Shown here one piece after another: positions 1 through 13,099 of a stretch of DNA of 64,000 nucleotides. Position 1 is the stretch's first letter; every line of letters starts with the position of its first letter. The notes beneath the pieces were generated by a model. That model did not search any database. It was not told the origin of the DNA and worked only from the letters and a program-made list of their open reading frames with translations. A program made the translations under genes and the position numbers. Source of the DNA: Portulaca oleracea (taxonomy: Eukaryota; Streptophyta; Magnoliopsida; Caryophyllales; Portulacaceae); assembly GCA_029582165.1 (NCBI GenBank), contig CM055870.1:19074832-19138831 (forward strand). The letters are read 5' to 3'.

Positions 1-1134
1 TTTGGGTTTTTCACAACATTTCTCCCCTTTTTATTTTCTTTTCACACACAAAATTTTCAATTTTTAGACAGAAACTACGAAAAACAAAAACAAAGACTCA
101 AAAACTAGGTGATCTATCCATGACACATGGAAAATAACACCCCCACTCCAACACAAAACATCACAATGTCTCCATCATGAGAAGGGTGTCTCAAGCAAGG
201 TAGAAAACCAAGAAGAACATATATTCAAAACACTTATCACGTAAAAAGCGGTGGCAACCCGAGCTCACACGGCTCCAACAACAATATAATCCCAACATTC
301 ACATTCAAAGGGTTCGCTACCCAAAAAGAAAATCAAGCATGCATCATGGATCATCGATATATTCACATAAAGAGAGGGTGGAAAGAAGTTACCTCGAAGT
401 CTTCAATCAAGCATATTCAATCCACGATCCAAGGAACATCACACCAAGGTTAGAAATAAACAAGAAAAGCATACTATGTGTGATGGTTCACATGCAAGAT
501 CAAAAGGAAAAACAAACTATACAAGACTCTAAGGACTAAAGAATTAAGAAACTAAACTAAAATATTTACAAAACGACTTCTACTCTTTTTTTTTTCTTTG
601 GACTCAAAAACCGGAATGCATACTACCCTCCCACTCCAACACAAAAAAGGTTGTCGTGTCCTCAAAAGAAATATAAGTAGGTAAGCAAGCACCCAAAATA
701 AAAGAAAAAGACACACACAAAAAGAAAATAAAAGAAGAAAAGAAAACCGACTTACTAACTGTACAAGATAGGTGAGGAAGGATATTACCTAGAAGGCTTC
801 TTATCAATAAGCTCATTCCTTCTCACCTCAAGATATCGGGCTCCAAGTCAGAACCATTCAATGCCCGGAGTAACAAATCATGCATCGTCTCATGCATCTC
901 AAAGTGGTGTAGGTAAGAGCACACTCGCAATAACACATCAACAAACATTAGTGCTCTTAACAATTTATCAAATGCCTTAGAAAAGTCATAGAAATGATGA
1001 AATGCATGAATATACAAGACTTTCCTAGGCATAGTGAAAGAAGACATGACAAATGGGTCCTCCCATTGACTCGCAAATGGAAATTGGGTATGCAAAGCAA
1101 CGGGAGGGTGCAATACAACACATTCATGGACATG
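1..1134. other. AT-rich tract without a clear gene
   Basis: No gene is supported here. A phrase containing CCCACTCCAACACAAAA occurs twice (about 139-160 and 629-647), so this may be part of the same retroelement remnant as the frame at 1135-1977. No LTR boundary, primer-binding site or polypurine tract was found. Confidence 0.4.
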
Positions 1135-1977
1135 CTAGTGCAAAGACTTGGATGCAAACAACAACTCATAAAGCATATCACCATCAAAAATATCATTGTC
1201 ACAAACCAAGTTCAAACACTTAGGATCAATCCCCATAGACTCAAGTTCATCATCACAAGATTTCACATCAATGGATTTACAAGAAAGGGTAGCTAATGCC
1301 TCGCTAATGCAATAATTCTCAATGAAAGTGAATAAATCAACATCTAGCACACATTCAATCACAAAGAATTCAACTTCACTCTCAACAAGATCATGCTCAA
1401 TTATATCAAAAGCATCATGGTATTCATCAACCTCAACTTTTTCTTCACACAAAGGCATGGACAATGGTGTGGACAATGGTTCATCGTCAAGCATGTAGTC
1501 ATCAAGTTCTTCATCATCACACACAGAATCATCATGTTCCTCATGCTCACTAGGTGGGGCTAGAGCTAAGGAATCACTAAGTAGTCCAAGGCATGGTCGG
1601 TTATAATAGTCATCATCCTCATCATACACAGAAAAATCAACTTGCACTTCAGGACTAAAAGACGATGAATGACCTACTTCAACATTCAAATCAACCATTT
1701 GTGAAGAAGGAGTTTCTACCCTATGATTACTCTCATGGACAAATTCACGCATATACTCATTCATGTTCGCACATAATTTTTCTGCTTCCGCCTTGAAGGA
1801 AGCCAATGTAGCTTCCAAACAAGAAATTGAACTATGATACAGCGAATCACACAAAGAGCACACGGAAGGAGATTCAACATCGACACTTTGGGAAAGATCA
1901 TAAGAGTTTTCCACATAATCCCCACTATAAGGTTGATCATCAACATACACGGGGTATTCACATGATTGTTTAGGCAA
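1135..1977 (-). pseudogene. gag-like open frame of a retroelement remnant
   Basis: An open frame of 280 codons. It has a Cys pair (CSLCDSLYHSS, about residue 41), then a long acidic stretch rich in Asp and Glu (about residues 120-200). I saw no protease, reverse transcriptase or integrase in the flanking 1-1134 or 1978-2140. Short conserved-looking peptides continue in other frames at 823-1200, as if the frame were broken there. The acidic spacer after a Cys pair recalls the gag part of some plant Ty3/gypsy elements, but I cannot show homology. It could equally be a decayed host gene. No LTR was identified, so the element limits are unknown. Confidence 0.3.
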
Positions 1978-2039
1978 AGTTTCACAAATATTTTCCTTAT
2001 ACTCCCCACCACTAGATTGATCATAAGGATTTTGGGGGT

Positions 2040-3330
2040 ATTCACATCAAGCATTCTATAATGAACAAAATGTAAATGAAGATCAATTTGAAACAATATG
2101 AATACACAAGTAGTTCTTGGATGCCCATCGATGAACACCAACTACAATGATTATCAAGTCACACTTACAATGATCAACAATTGATGATGAAATGAACAAC
2201 AAGCATTCTTGAAATGAACATCAAAGCATTTTGGGATGAATAATGGAGAGCTGAAAAAATAACATTCAAATGGGGATGACATGAGCAACATAGTGTATCA
2301 AAATGATCCCCAAGTGTTCTAGCATTACATACATTGAAAATGAACACTAAGTTGAGAGAATATGAACATCAATTAGTGCTTGAATGCCCATCAATCATTA
2401 TAGAGGTGTCAACACTTGTAAATAATGAAAAATGAACATCTGGTGACTTTAATGAACACCAATACTATGATAATCAAGAACACTTACTCCGATCAACAAA
2501 CAGTTCTGGAATAAACATCCAACATTCTGGGATGATCATCAAGCCCCTTACAACGAACAACAAAATTGACCATCATATGGTAGTGTACTCATCTTTATCA
2601 ACATATGAACTTAAAGTAAAACCACTGAAATAGTATTAAAAAGATAAAGATGATCCTAAACAGTATTCCAACTACAAAACTTCATTTTTTGACAACTATG
2701 AACAACAACAGCAAAAAAATGAACATCAGAATACAATATGTGCATCAAGATGACCTGATTTGCATCTTTCAACCTGATTAGTTATCGAACTCACCACCAT
2801 AAACCCACTCAAACGTTCATAAGAATATATAAAATTCAGATAAACAAAATTCATGTATTCAAATCACATAAACAAAATTCAGAATTTCAGAAAAAACGGT
2901 TATTGAAAGTCATATCAACAAGGATTTACATCTCTTCTTTTCTTTGTTCAACCTTTGGTTTAGTTACCGGACACCCCCAATTTCAAAAAAGAAATGGAAA
3001 CAAACCCTAGAAATCACATACACTCACCCGCTGGGAAATTCGACCTGCGTTTTACTTTTCACTCGCAATTGACCGGAAAATTGAAATGAGCATCAAGTGC
3101 ACCCAAAAAGAACATCAGGATAAACTAAAATGAACATCAAGTCAATACTCGAATGATTTGTTGTGATACGAACACCAACTAAAAAATGGACGTCCACATA
3201 CAATGAACTCATACGATGTACAACAAACCCGAAGAACATCCAACAATAAACATCAACACTGTATAATATGAACATCAGACGCTTAAATGAACAAAAACCT
3301 CCATAATACAGTGAATACAAGGACTTACAT
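2040..3330. repeat. interior saturated with the dispersed motif ATGAACATC
   Basis: ATGAACA (often ATGAACATCA or ATGAACACC) recurs at irregular spacing, more than ten times (for example near 2061, 2132, 2214, 2361, 2431, 2452, 2720, 3131 and 3270). The complement TGTTCAT recurs in 19610-19995, beside the inverted partner block. There is no fixed period, so this is not a satellite. It looks like the non-coding interior of one transposon family. Confidence 0.55.
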
Positions 3331-4049
3331 CTCCTCCTTCCTTTCTTCAACCTCTGGTTCATTCACACCTTTCGACGCCATGACCAATTGTACAATTCCC
3401 ATCTTACTCTGACAAAAACCACACTCAATTGTTACAACAACCATAAAAAAACTCACTAGATATCCCCCATTTCCAAAAAAAAAACCCGCAACACAAACCC
3501 TAAAAATCTGGAAAATTCACTGTCGGAAAAAAAACCCGTGTTCTTAAAATTGCAAGCTTGAACATCAACCTTTGAACCACCAAAAGCCTGTCGCTAGGGT
3601 TTCCTTCTCCCTTCTCTTTCTTCAAATGGAATTGAATGTGTTGTTGGTCTCTGAAGAAAATCAAAACTGCTCCAGATTTCAGCTGTGATGTTTTCCAAAC
3701 GAAGAATGATGAGTTTTGGGGATTTACATCATTTTTGGGAGTTTACATCGTTGTTAATGGAGGGGTAGGAGCTTGAGGGATGACGTTGATGATTGCATTG
3801 AAGATGCAAATCATGCGTGAATTTCCCCAGAACCAAAATTAGTCACTGCCCCTTTGTATTCTTCTACTCACGTGACATCCCCAACACAAAAAAAAAACAA
3901 TAATTTCTTTTTTTAGCCAATGAAAATTAATCCTGCCCTCTACAAATAAAGATAAAACAACTCTTTAATTTCTACCCTAGATCTTGATTTCAATGGTTGA
4001 GATTTGGTATGCTTCCATGCTCACTTTTCTCCCCTTCTCATTATATCAA
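3330..4049 (-). mobile_element. terminal block of a MULE-like element (C-left)
   Basis: Read on the minus strand from about 4049, this block starts TATAATGAGAAGGGG. It shares a series of stretches with 18775-19450 read on the plus strand: the terminus, an intron end followed by AGAGTAA, and the start of a frame reading MASKGV then an EVE(E)RKE-type stretch (ATG at 3381 here, 19391 in the partner). The two blocks therefore lie in opposite orientation around a TA microsatellite. I read them as ends of two elements of one family. They could also be the arms of one large inverted repeat. No transposase domain is visible. Confidence 0.5.
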
Positions 4050-4051
4050 TT

Positions 4052-4054
<3 letters not shown>

Positions 4055-4142
<88 letters not shown>
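4055..4142. repeat. (TA)n(CA)29 microsatellite at the left edge of element A
   Basis: (TA)15 at 4055-4084 runs directly into (CA)29 at 4085-4142, which abuts the terminus of element A. The matching right edge of A is a pure TA tract, so the CA part probably arose by T-to-C change and slippage in an originally TA tract. Confidence 0.95.
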
Positions 4143-4144
<2 letters not shown>

Positions 4145-4827
4145 GGGAACGGATCCAGTAGGAAGAGACTTTAGGTAGGAAGGTAGGAAGGGACGATCTC
4201 AGCCATCCAAATTAGATCGTATGGACCACAATGAATCGCCACACATGTGGAGCAAAACCTGGAAACCACTCTCTATTATTATGAAAACAGCTAGTGGTTT
4301 TGTAAAAGAAAAAAAATAATATAAAAAACTAAGGAAAGAATCAGTTTGTTATCAAAGAAATGGGGAGGATAATTATATGCATTAAAAATGCAAAAATGTT
4401 TAGGAGATACTGATTGGGGAGAGATTTTTGGAAGCTATTGCATCAGTGTTTTCACGCTAATAGGAAGACAACACACTCCCATACATAGCAGTTGGTCGTG
4501 TGGATAAGCATCGAATGCCATTGAAATAGAGTTCTTTGTAAGAAATCGCAGCAGGTGCAATGACGTATGTTAGGTATGCAATTTTTTTTTTCCTAGAGAT
4601 TGAGTGTTGTTGTTCTGTGTGTGTGTTGTGGGATTTGGGGGAATGTCAACTCTTATGCAACTGGCAAAGGTTTGGTTGCAGTGATGGGACACAAAACCAC
4701 ACTCAATACATGTAAACATCATAAACATAGTCACATACATTAACGCATCAGCCACGGTGCACGTATGACCACAGTTGTTGCAGGCGTAGCCACAAGCATT
4801 AATGTGTTAAAACATGAGGATCACATC

Positions 4828-5779
4828 TAGGGATGGCAATGGGTCGAGGCGAATCGGAGGTAGGTACCTCCACCTTCGCTCCAATTAATAATCGGAGGTG
4901 GAGGTCCACCTCCAAATCCGATTCATCGGAGGTCGGAGGATCTCCAAATCCAAACTCAATCGGAGGTCATCGGAGTAGGAGGTAATCGGATTACCTCCGA
5001 TTACGATTAGCTGTTATACTTTTCCATAAAATGATTTCCTCCGACTCCGATTACTTCTAACTCCGATTACCTGTGATTATATATCATACTTGTTAAAAAA
5101 ACACCAACAATAATTCTTAAAAATGTTTGTGTGTGGTAGTCTTAACGTCGCGGTCGGGTGTCATGAGGGGGTGTGGCGGTCGGCTGTCGTGCGACGGTCG
5201 ACTGAGACAAAGAGAGGAGACGGGCTTGACGGCAGGCGCAGACAGAGAGAGGGAGAGAGGATAGAGGTTAGAGGAGACTGAATTGGAGATGATGGTGGTA
5301 ACGACGTTGAACTCAAAATTCGAAATTCAGAAGAAGAAATCAAAAGCGGTGAAGTGAAGGTGGTGGATGGTGGTGGTAACGACACTGGGATGGGAGCCTG
5401 GGGGCTGGAATGCGCGGGGCAGGTGAAGTGAAACTAATAAAATGAAACCCTAATGGCTAATAGTAATACACAATTTCCCTTAAAAATATAAATAAACTTT
5501 AAAATCTACTATAAAAAAAAATCGGTCATTTTAATTGTCAGTTTTTTTATTTTTTATATTGATTATTATAATCGAACTTAATCGGATCGACTATAATCGA
5601 ACTTAATCGGACCTAATCGGATCGGAGGTGGTGACCTCCATACCCGCCCCAATTATAATCGGAGTCGGATTTTTTTAATAGGATTCAAATTCAGAGTTTT
5701 TTTAGTCGAATTCGAATTCGAATTTTTTAGTCGGAGCGAATCGGATTTGCTTCGGATTCGGACTTGAGTGCCATCCCTA
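4828..5779. mobile_element. non-autonomous Ac-like hAT element
   Basis: The element starts TAGGGATGGCA and ends TGCCATCCCTA, imperfect inverted repeats of the Ac type (Ac itself ends in TAGGGATGAAA). It is flanked by a perfect 8-bp target duplication, ATCACATC, at 4820-4827 and 5780-5787, which fits hAT. Both subterminal regions are dense in CGGAGGT/ACCTCCG and ATCGGA repeats, reminiscent of the subterminal transposase-binding repeats known in Ac. Length is 952 bp and there is no transposase, so it depends on a transposase in trans. It sits inside element A and is therefore younger than A. Confidence 0.93.
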
Positions 5780-5789
5780 ATCACATCCT

Positions 5790-8700
5790 TTGTAATAAAC
5801 AGAGCCACATGCTTTAACGTATTAGCAATGGTGCTAGCATATGGCCACAATTGTTGCATATATAGTCACAGTCATAGTTTGTACATCCATAATCCGTGGT
5901 GGTGTCAGGCATATCCAACTCGTTTGAAGCATTAACGCAATTGCTTTGCTGTACAACTGACACCAATCGTAACATCGAATCGAGTTTGTTCAGTGTATAT
6001 ATATATATATCGTTGTAGGCAGACCCAATTGCATAATAACATGACTCGATTGCATTACATTATCATACTTCAAGCACAATTGACCACAGTAAGTATACCA
6101 ACGGACCACAGTGTTTGTCCTCCTTGATTAGCGTGTAGATTGTAATACGCCATCGATTTGGTAGCAGTAGATATGAGCACACCATTTTGGTGGTTGTCAC
6201 ATTGTGAACCTTAGTGTGAACCTGTGATGTGATTAGCTTGGCTAATTGATGGCATGTATGGCCACACTAACAATGGACAGCACACCGTAAGACAGTGCAC
6301 ACACGCATTGCCAACTTGTTGATATACCCTGCAATAGTCGACGTTTTGAAATACAAAACACGAACATAGCTGTGTCTGGCACGTGGTTAAAAAAATGTCG
6401 ATACTTTCTAGTTGTTTTTTTATCGGTTGTGGTTTGTTGTGATAATGTAATGGCAAATTGATCCAACATGGTAGACTATGTGATATTCCCTTTTTTTTAT
6501 TACAGCATATAGAGAGTAGTCAGCCAATGTACGTAGCGCCGCCACCTGTGCAGGTGGGCATGGGTCCACTTTGACAATATACTGGCTAAGGTGTGATGAC
6601 GAAATAATTTTCCCTTAGAAGTGGTGTGGTTCGCTTCACTGAGCGGTGTAAAGGCTATCTATGAGAGGTATGCAATCGCGGCCGGTTTCAGTGTGTGTAA
6701 CCAAAAGGGCTAGGGAATGGAAATACTTCTATTGCACACGTGAGGGGCACAAATGTAGGAAAGATGATATTTTCGACACACTCAGCGTCGTGAGTTTGTT
6801 TGTAGACATAGGCAAAGAAAAGGCGTCGACTACAACAACGACGACAGTTGCTAGAAGCCTCAATCGACCTGGAGTAAATTAACGGAAACACGGATGGGAA
6901 TGAAAAGGGGAGGCAGTGGAAATACTTCTATAGCATGGAAGGTGGGAATGGCGTCGGGGGTAAAGGAAAGGGTGCGCCCGACAGTAGTAATGGTAATGCC
7001 CATAGGCCGCTACCTTATAGAGGTGATTTATTAGTGACATGTGTATGTAGTACGGCCGACACGGCTTGCCGCTATTCAGATGCATATCGTGTTCAATTGT
7101 TGTACATGTCGCATTATACATTATGTATTGGAATAAATTAACATTTATCTGGTTGTTGGTTTTTAATGATTATCATGCTACATTCCAAATTGCAACAACA
7201 TACGTATACGTCACTCAACTTATTTGTAAATTTTATAGTGTGCTATGTTATCTGTAGTTTATAAGTGGCCATAATAGCTTAAATGGTCACCCAATGGCAC
7301 AATCAATGTAAGCGTTAGAGTTGGAAAAACTAGTGTGGTCACTCACGACTACTATTATATTCAGTTGTATGCGATTCACTTTGGTGACCACACTGCTTAC
7401 ACACTGTGCTCACAACCTTTTAGTTTACGGTCCTAGTACTCTTGAGATGTATGGTCACCCATTATACTTCTAATTCTTAGGTTTCTACCAAGCGTTAGAG
7501 CTGGACAAACTAGTGTGGTTACTCACGCCTGCTATTAAGTTCATTTGCATGCGATTCACTTTGGTGACTACACTTTTACACAGCATGGTCATAACCTTTC
7601 AGTTTATAGTCTCATTACTCTTCAGATGTGTGCTGACCCATTATACCTCTATTTCTTGGGTTTATATTAAGTGTGGTCAATGGAAATGGGATGTGTAGTC
7701 AAAATTAAATACTGAAATAAGTTAACATCTATTTAGTTGTTGGTTTTTAATGATTAACCTGCTACATTCCAAATTATAAGAGTACACGTATATGTCACTC
7801 AACTCATCTGTAAATTTTATAGTGTGTTATGGTATCAGTAGTTTGTAAGTGGCCACAATAGTTTAAATGGCCACACAGTGGAACATTCAATATAAGCATT
7901 GAACTTGGTCAAACTAGTATGGTCACTAACGTTTGTCATTGTGTTCGTTTGGTTGTGATTCACTTTGTTGACCACACTGCTTACACAGTGTGATCATATC
8001 CTTTCAATTTACATTTCTATTACGCTTCATATGTGTGCTGCCCATTATACTTCTAATTCTTAGGTTTCTATTAAGTGTGATCAATGGAATGGGATGTGTG
8101 GTCAAACTTGTTATGAAGTGAATCACACTGTAAACTGAAAGTATGTAGTGTGGCTACAATTTGGGGTCAATATGTGTGGTCATACAATAATAAGTGTGGT
8201 GAATAGGTCATGATTAGGTGCCCGCTGACTTGTTTTGTGTACATGGTTGGTAATAGTGATTGTGTGAATGTTATGCGTTGGACACGATATGATGCACTTG
8301 TACACATGACCGCACATGGGATTACATGACCACAGTTTAGAATTGAAATGTCATATGAGGGGATATATGTGATAATGAATTGGGACTTAGTATATATGGG
8401 CATATATTCTAACATTAACGAACAAGTTAGGATGTTATGTTTCTCACTAGTTACAGGTGCGTCACACTACATGGAGAGCAAGACCACACATCAAAATCCA
8501 GTAGCCACACTTGTAGAAATGAATGGATGGGACCACACCGCACATATAATGTGGCCACAATAGTTAACCGAAGCCAATTTCTTGTGTGCACAACCCCATA
8601 TTATTCATTAAAACTGACCAAACCAAACGTAACAAATGACTGTTAATGTTGAATACATCGGGGATCAATATTGTTCGGTACACGCCAACAAGTACATCCA

Positions 8701-9400
8701 AATAGCATCAAATAAATCGTAATGCGCCTTATCCAAAACACGCCTATTCTAAAGTTTTTCAATGAACAAAAAAATATTTCGTCGAGAACTTTGACCCATC
8801 AATGTCAAGGCCGTTGAACCACATGAGCATTCTTTTCTGAGACCGGTTCTTATCACACCAATAAGTTCGTTCTCGCACATCATCCCTAATTGAATTCTCC
8901 TTGTGCATTGTGAAGTCGTAACTAAAATGCATCCGCAATGACTTAACCCCCGCTTCCTGACATCCAAACGAGCAAAGGACTTATCATACAAGTACGCGTA
9001 AAAAAAAAAACTGACTAGACTTCATATAATTGCAACCAATTGAACACACTGTGTGACCCCAAATTGCAACCACACAAACTAGAGACCAGCACATATTATA
9101 TGGTCAAGACAACTTAAAACTTCCATATCAATGTTAACCACACATCAAATTCTAATGATCACACTTAATGATAAACCAATATTCTGAAGTCTACCGGGTT
9201 TACACACACTGTAAGAATTGAGTTAGAACAAACTGACCACGCTCATAGACAATCATGACCATACTTGAACGTGGGGTGTGGCCAACTGGTCTTGACTACA
9301 CTACTACTGAATTTGTCCACACACTGCACATCAATACACTATAATTGGAATCCCAGTTCATGACATATGACCACACTACTACATAATTGGCGATTGGGTG
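5790..9400. repeat. element A interior saturated with TGTGGTCA-like motifs
   Basis: The octamer TGTGGTCA, its complement TGACCACA, and one-base variants (TGTGATCA, GGCCACA, TGTGGCCA) recur at irregular spacing on both strands. Clear examples lie near 6073, 6106, 7335, 7381, 7968, 8100, 8176, 8330 and 8480. Longer phrases are also repeated, for example the blocks at 7290-7420, 7490-7600 and 7890-7990, about 200 and 400 bp apart. No gene is visible apart from the FAR1-like remnants. Confidence 0.75.
6624..6882 (+). pseudogene. FAR1-type DNA-binding domain remnant in element A
   Basis: Frame 6624-6710 reads VWFASLSGVKAIYERYAIAA followed by GFSV, matching the start of the FAR1 DNA-binding domain (an aromatic-rich start, FYxxYAxxxGFSV). 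It ends at a TAG. A one-base shift gives REWKYFYCTREGHKCRK, matching the domain's W-K-Y-F-x-C-xREG part. The domain is therefore split by a frameshift. A second WKYFY motif appears at about 6915-6935 in a similar context (DGNEKGRQWKYFYSMEG), suggesting local duplication. FAR1/FRS proteins derive from MULE transposases; here no MULE catalytic domain or SWIM zinc finger follows, so this is a relic with no expected function. Confidence 0.65.
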
Positions 9401-10045
9401 GGGGGTTCACTCAAATGTTTGCTCCTGCTTCCCCAATGTCGGTGCCGATATCCGTTCTTGAGCCCTCACTACTTCCCATTTCCTCTATTTTGGTAATAAA
9501 ATTGTTCCCAATTTGAAATTTATGACCCATCATAGCATGTACGAGTGCAAAGCATACAAAATTTCTAGAAATAACACATAACACAATTGATACAAACCTT
9601 GACGATTTCAAACCCTAATTTTGATCTGAGTTGGGTTATCCGACACACATACCATGTCGTTGATCGATACCAATGATCACCACCTATGAACAAGGGGTTG
9701 AAAATCTTGTGTTTCAGCGCCAAATTCGTCGTCGAACATGAGAAGTCGCCAGAGTCGTCGCAAAGTTGCCGGAGTCGTGATGTGACGGTTCTGTCAAAGT
9801 TCTTACTGTGCCACAATAAAAGAAATTGGTTGAAGATGGAATAAAGAAAAAAATCTTTTAATCCCCCAAATCACGCAAGATAATCAAAGTAATTTCCTTT
9901 TTCTATTAATTAACTCACACATGTGGTGGTTTTAGGGAGGTCATTAGTGGTTTTGATTACAGCCATTGGATCGAGATGTAACGCGCCAGATCGCTCCTTC
10001 CTACCTTCCTACCTAAAGTCTCTTCCTACTGGATCCGTTCCCATA

Positions 10046-10048
<3 letters not shown>

Positions 10049-10119
<71 letters not shown>
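10049..10119. repeat. (TA)n microsatellite, right edge of element A
   Basis: About 35 TA units follow the right terminus of A after the short spacer TACAC. The Helitron begins 5 bases beyond the tract. Confidence 0.97.
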
Positions 10120-10121
<2 letters not shown>

Positions 10122-11449
10122 AATCTATATACTTATAATGACAATCTATGTGGGGCCTACCAAATACTGCAACGAGAGCGTTTCAAGGAGTCTCAACCAA
10201 TCACACTTAAGAAAAAAAGGACCCAATTTTTAATAATTTTTTATTTTATTTCAACCGGATTTTATTATAACCCTAAGCTGCTTGGGACTTTGGCACCAAT
10301 TACAGTTGTTCCATAACTGTTTTGAATTTAATTTTATTTTAGAATTAAAAAAAAAAAACTATTACAAATCTCATATGGCTTTGGACTTTGATAACATTTA
10401 CAACTGTTCCATATATCAACTAATCACTAAAAAATCCAATGCAATTGCGTCTAGATCAATCATGTTCATTACTTTTTTCAAAACATATAAATACAATACT
10501 TTCACAAGCAAGAGAGAATCACAATTGATCTTCACCGTATTCGTCTCAATTGATTATTGACATTCACTTTTCATACTCTCTTTAAGGTAAGTTTCAAGTC
10601 ATTATTATATAAATATTCAAACCTATTGGGTTCTACATTGATTGCATTCATTGTAATTGACATATTCAACAACTACTTTGAATTATGCAGATTCAATTGG
10701 CATCACCATTCTTGATATAATTAATTACTATTAGCACTTCATACAGTCAAGTTATCGTCATAAAGGTAAGTCACATATACCTTTGTTTAATCGCATTCAC
10801 TATACTCGCTTTCACTTTTGAGTATTTCATTTAATTTTTAATCTCCACTTTTTATTCTTCTTTGTTTATTTCATGACAGTGTACCTTTATTTATTTCATT
10901 GCATTGAACCTTCCAAAGTAAATTAGATAGACATAACCTTCACAATTGAGAAACGATTCTCATGTAGCTCCAATTCGAAGCCAACAACAGAATGCTTGAA
11001 CCATCAGCACATAACCCATAGGGTTCTCCCCCCAATCTGTAGCCCCCTTACCCACCACACCATTATTCACAAGTCCACTCGCCTTATTACAATAGAATTA
11101 CAAAAGAAAGTACATACATCACAATTGTTACATCATTAAAATTACATACACAAACCAAACTGCCTAAACCTCTATCACGTCCACCAACTTGATAGCCTCA
11201 AAAAGCAGAAACTAATATATTCAAAGGCATGAAAATACCAGTAACAAATTGTTACCATATTAAAAAACAAGGAAAGCACATCTTTATCAAACTTAGATTG
11301 TTTTAGTTGCATATACAGGCAATAACATACAAGACTGAAAATTGAGTCAAAATATGTATAATGATATATATATTGATAAGAGCATCTAAGTCAATATGCT
11401 CATCGTAGAAAGTCTACTTTTAATCTCAAATAATATTAGTTGCTTAAAA

Positions 11450-12532
11450 GCTTAAAAAGTATATAATCGCAAATTAAACCAGATGAGTTTTTAGGGTTTA
11501 AGGATATTAATAAAATTTTAGCTTTTATATAAGATGTCTATGTTAATTACATTACTGAGATAAAGACGACTTAACACCAATAACAAAAACTGACCAATGC
11601 AAATAATCTTAAAAAGAAGTTAAATTGAACCAAAAACTGATTTTTAAAAAAAAATACATTCTGAAATAAATCCCAAAAAGAAGATAAAGGTAAAACTGAT
11701 TTTTAGGGCTTAGGGATATTGTATAGAATTCACAATTTCTAGCAAGCAAATTTTGAATAAGTAAAAAACTGATTTTCTAATTAAAAGTTACAAACTATTT
11801 CTCATTAAACTTCGAACAAAATAATTAAAAAACTGATTTTAAAACTAAAAACAGACCAAGTTTGCAAACATCAACGAACACAATTAATTACATATCTTAA
11901 CAATGACTTTTGATAAACAAAATATATATATGCAAAAACAAAGCCTTCAATTTTATGTCTAATATTTTTTTCCTTAAAAAAAGGTCCAATTCTGTGTACT
12001 TTATACGCTTCCAAATCCTTAGCTTAAAACTATATAATCACAAATAAAGGATTTTTGTGGTTCAGGGATATTAATCAAATTTTAACTTTTAGATAAGATG
12101 TCAGATGGGTTTTTAGGGTTTAGGGATATTAATAAAATTTTAGCTTTTATATAAGATGCTATGTTAATTACAATACTGAGATAAATACGACTTAAAATCA
12201 ATAACAAAAACTGACCAATGCAAATAATCTTAAAACGAAGTTAAATTGAACCAAAAATTGATTTAAAAAAAATACTTCTGAAATAAATCCCAAAAAGAAG
12301 ATAAAGATAAAACTGATTTTTACGGTTTAGGGATATTGTATAGAGTTCACAATTTCTAGCAAGAAAATTTCGAATAAGTAAAAAACTGATTTTCTAATTA
12401 AAAATTACAAACTATTTCTCATTAAACTTCTAACAAAATAATTAAAAAACTGATTTTAAAATTAAAAACAGACCAAGTTTGCAAACATCAACGAACACAA
12501 TTAATTACAAATCTTAACAATGACTTTTGATA

Positions 12533-12540
<8 letters not shown>
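11450..12540. repeat. tandem duplication, about 620-bp unit, inside the Helitron
   Basis: The unit beginning AGATGAGTTTTTAGGGTTTA at 11481 recurs at about 12103 (AGATGGGTTTTTAGGG...) with high identity over more than 400 bp, giving a period near 620. The second copy is interrupted at 12539 by element B and resumes at 17917 (GCAAAACAAAGCCTTCAA, matching 11932 onward) to about 18055. Copy 1 keeps an uninterrupted AAATATATATATGCAAAAAC at 11920-11938, the unoccupied equivalent of B's insertion site. Confidence 0.9.

Positions 12541-12586
<46 letters not shown>
12539..12586. repeat. (TA)24 microsatellite, left edge of element B
   Basis: Pure TA tract directly abutting the left GGGAACGGATC terminus of B. 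The paralogous empty site has only about five TA units, so the tract has grown since insertion or was made during it. Confidence 0.97.
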
Positions 12587-12589
<3 letters not shown>

Positions 12590-13099
12590 AACGGATCTAG
12601 TGAGAAATAAATTAAGGTGAGAAGCTATGAAGGAAAGATCATGGTCGTCCATATTAATCCAACGCCCAAGATTCATTCTTCACACATGTTGCATAAAACC
12701 AGAAACCACTTTTGAATATAAAACAAAACAACTAGTGGTTTTAATAAAAAATAAAGCTAAAATGAATAAAATCCGAAAATCAATAGAAAAAAAACAAATC
12801 TGATTGTTAGCTAAAATTAAGGAAACAATTAATGTGATTAATAAATCTGATTTATTGTATCCAAAAATAACAGTCAACATATATTCAAGATTTTCTATTG
12901 CTTAATACAATCACGTTCAACACAATACACTCAAATTCATCAAACATCAACACATTAACGTTGAGGAAATCAATGGCTTCTAATAGGTATGTTCGTTTTT
13001 CATTGCTTTTTTATTTTTATATTGATTCATCATTCAATAGTAAGCATTCTTTTCGTCGATTATTTATGGAGTGGATTTTAGAGAATTTGTTAACAAAGA

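Larger units (their letters stand above)
4145..10042. mobile_element. element A: TA-tract-flanked, FAR1-type MULE derivative
   Basis: Inverted termini of 55 bp with 53 matches: 4145-4199 starts GGGAACGGATCCAGTAGG and 9988-10042 is its reverse complement. TA microsatellites lie just outside both ends. The termini are shared with element B. The interior has two short FAR1-domain-like remnants (6624-6882 and about 6891-6950) and dozens of TGTGGTCA-like motifs, but no long open frame, so the copy is non-autonomous. Any 9-bp target duplication typical of MULEs would be hidden in the TA repeat. An hAT element is inserted at 4828-5779. The MULE assignment rests on the FAR1-like remnants and the long inverted termini of B. 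Confidence 0.75.

Noticed and set aside
5161..5385. Minus-strand frame rich in Ser and Pro inside the Ac-like hAT
   Set aside because: Low complexity, no transposase motifs, and no start context; the element is non-coding.
9923..10138. Open frame ending in a long YIYIYI run
   Set aside because: Translation of the TA microsatellite and the right end of element A; same for frames at 3984-4178, 12488-12676 and 17565-17960.
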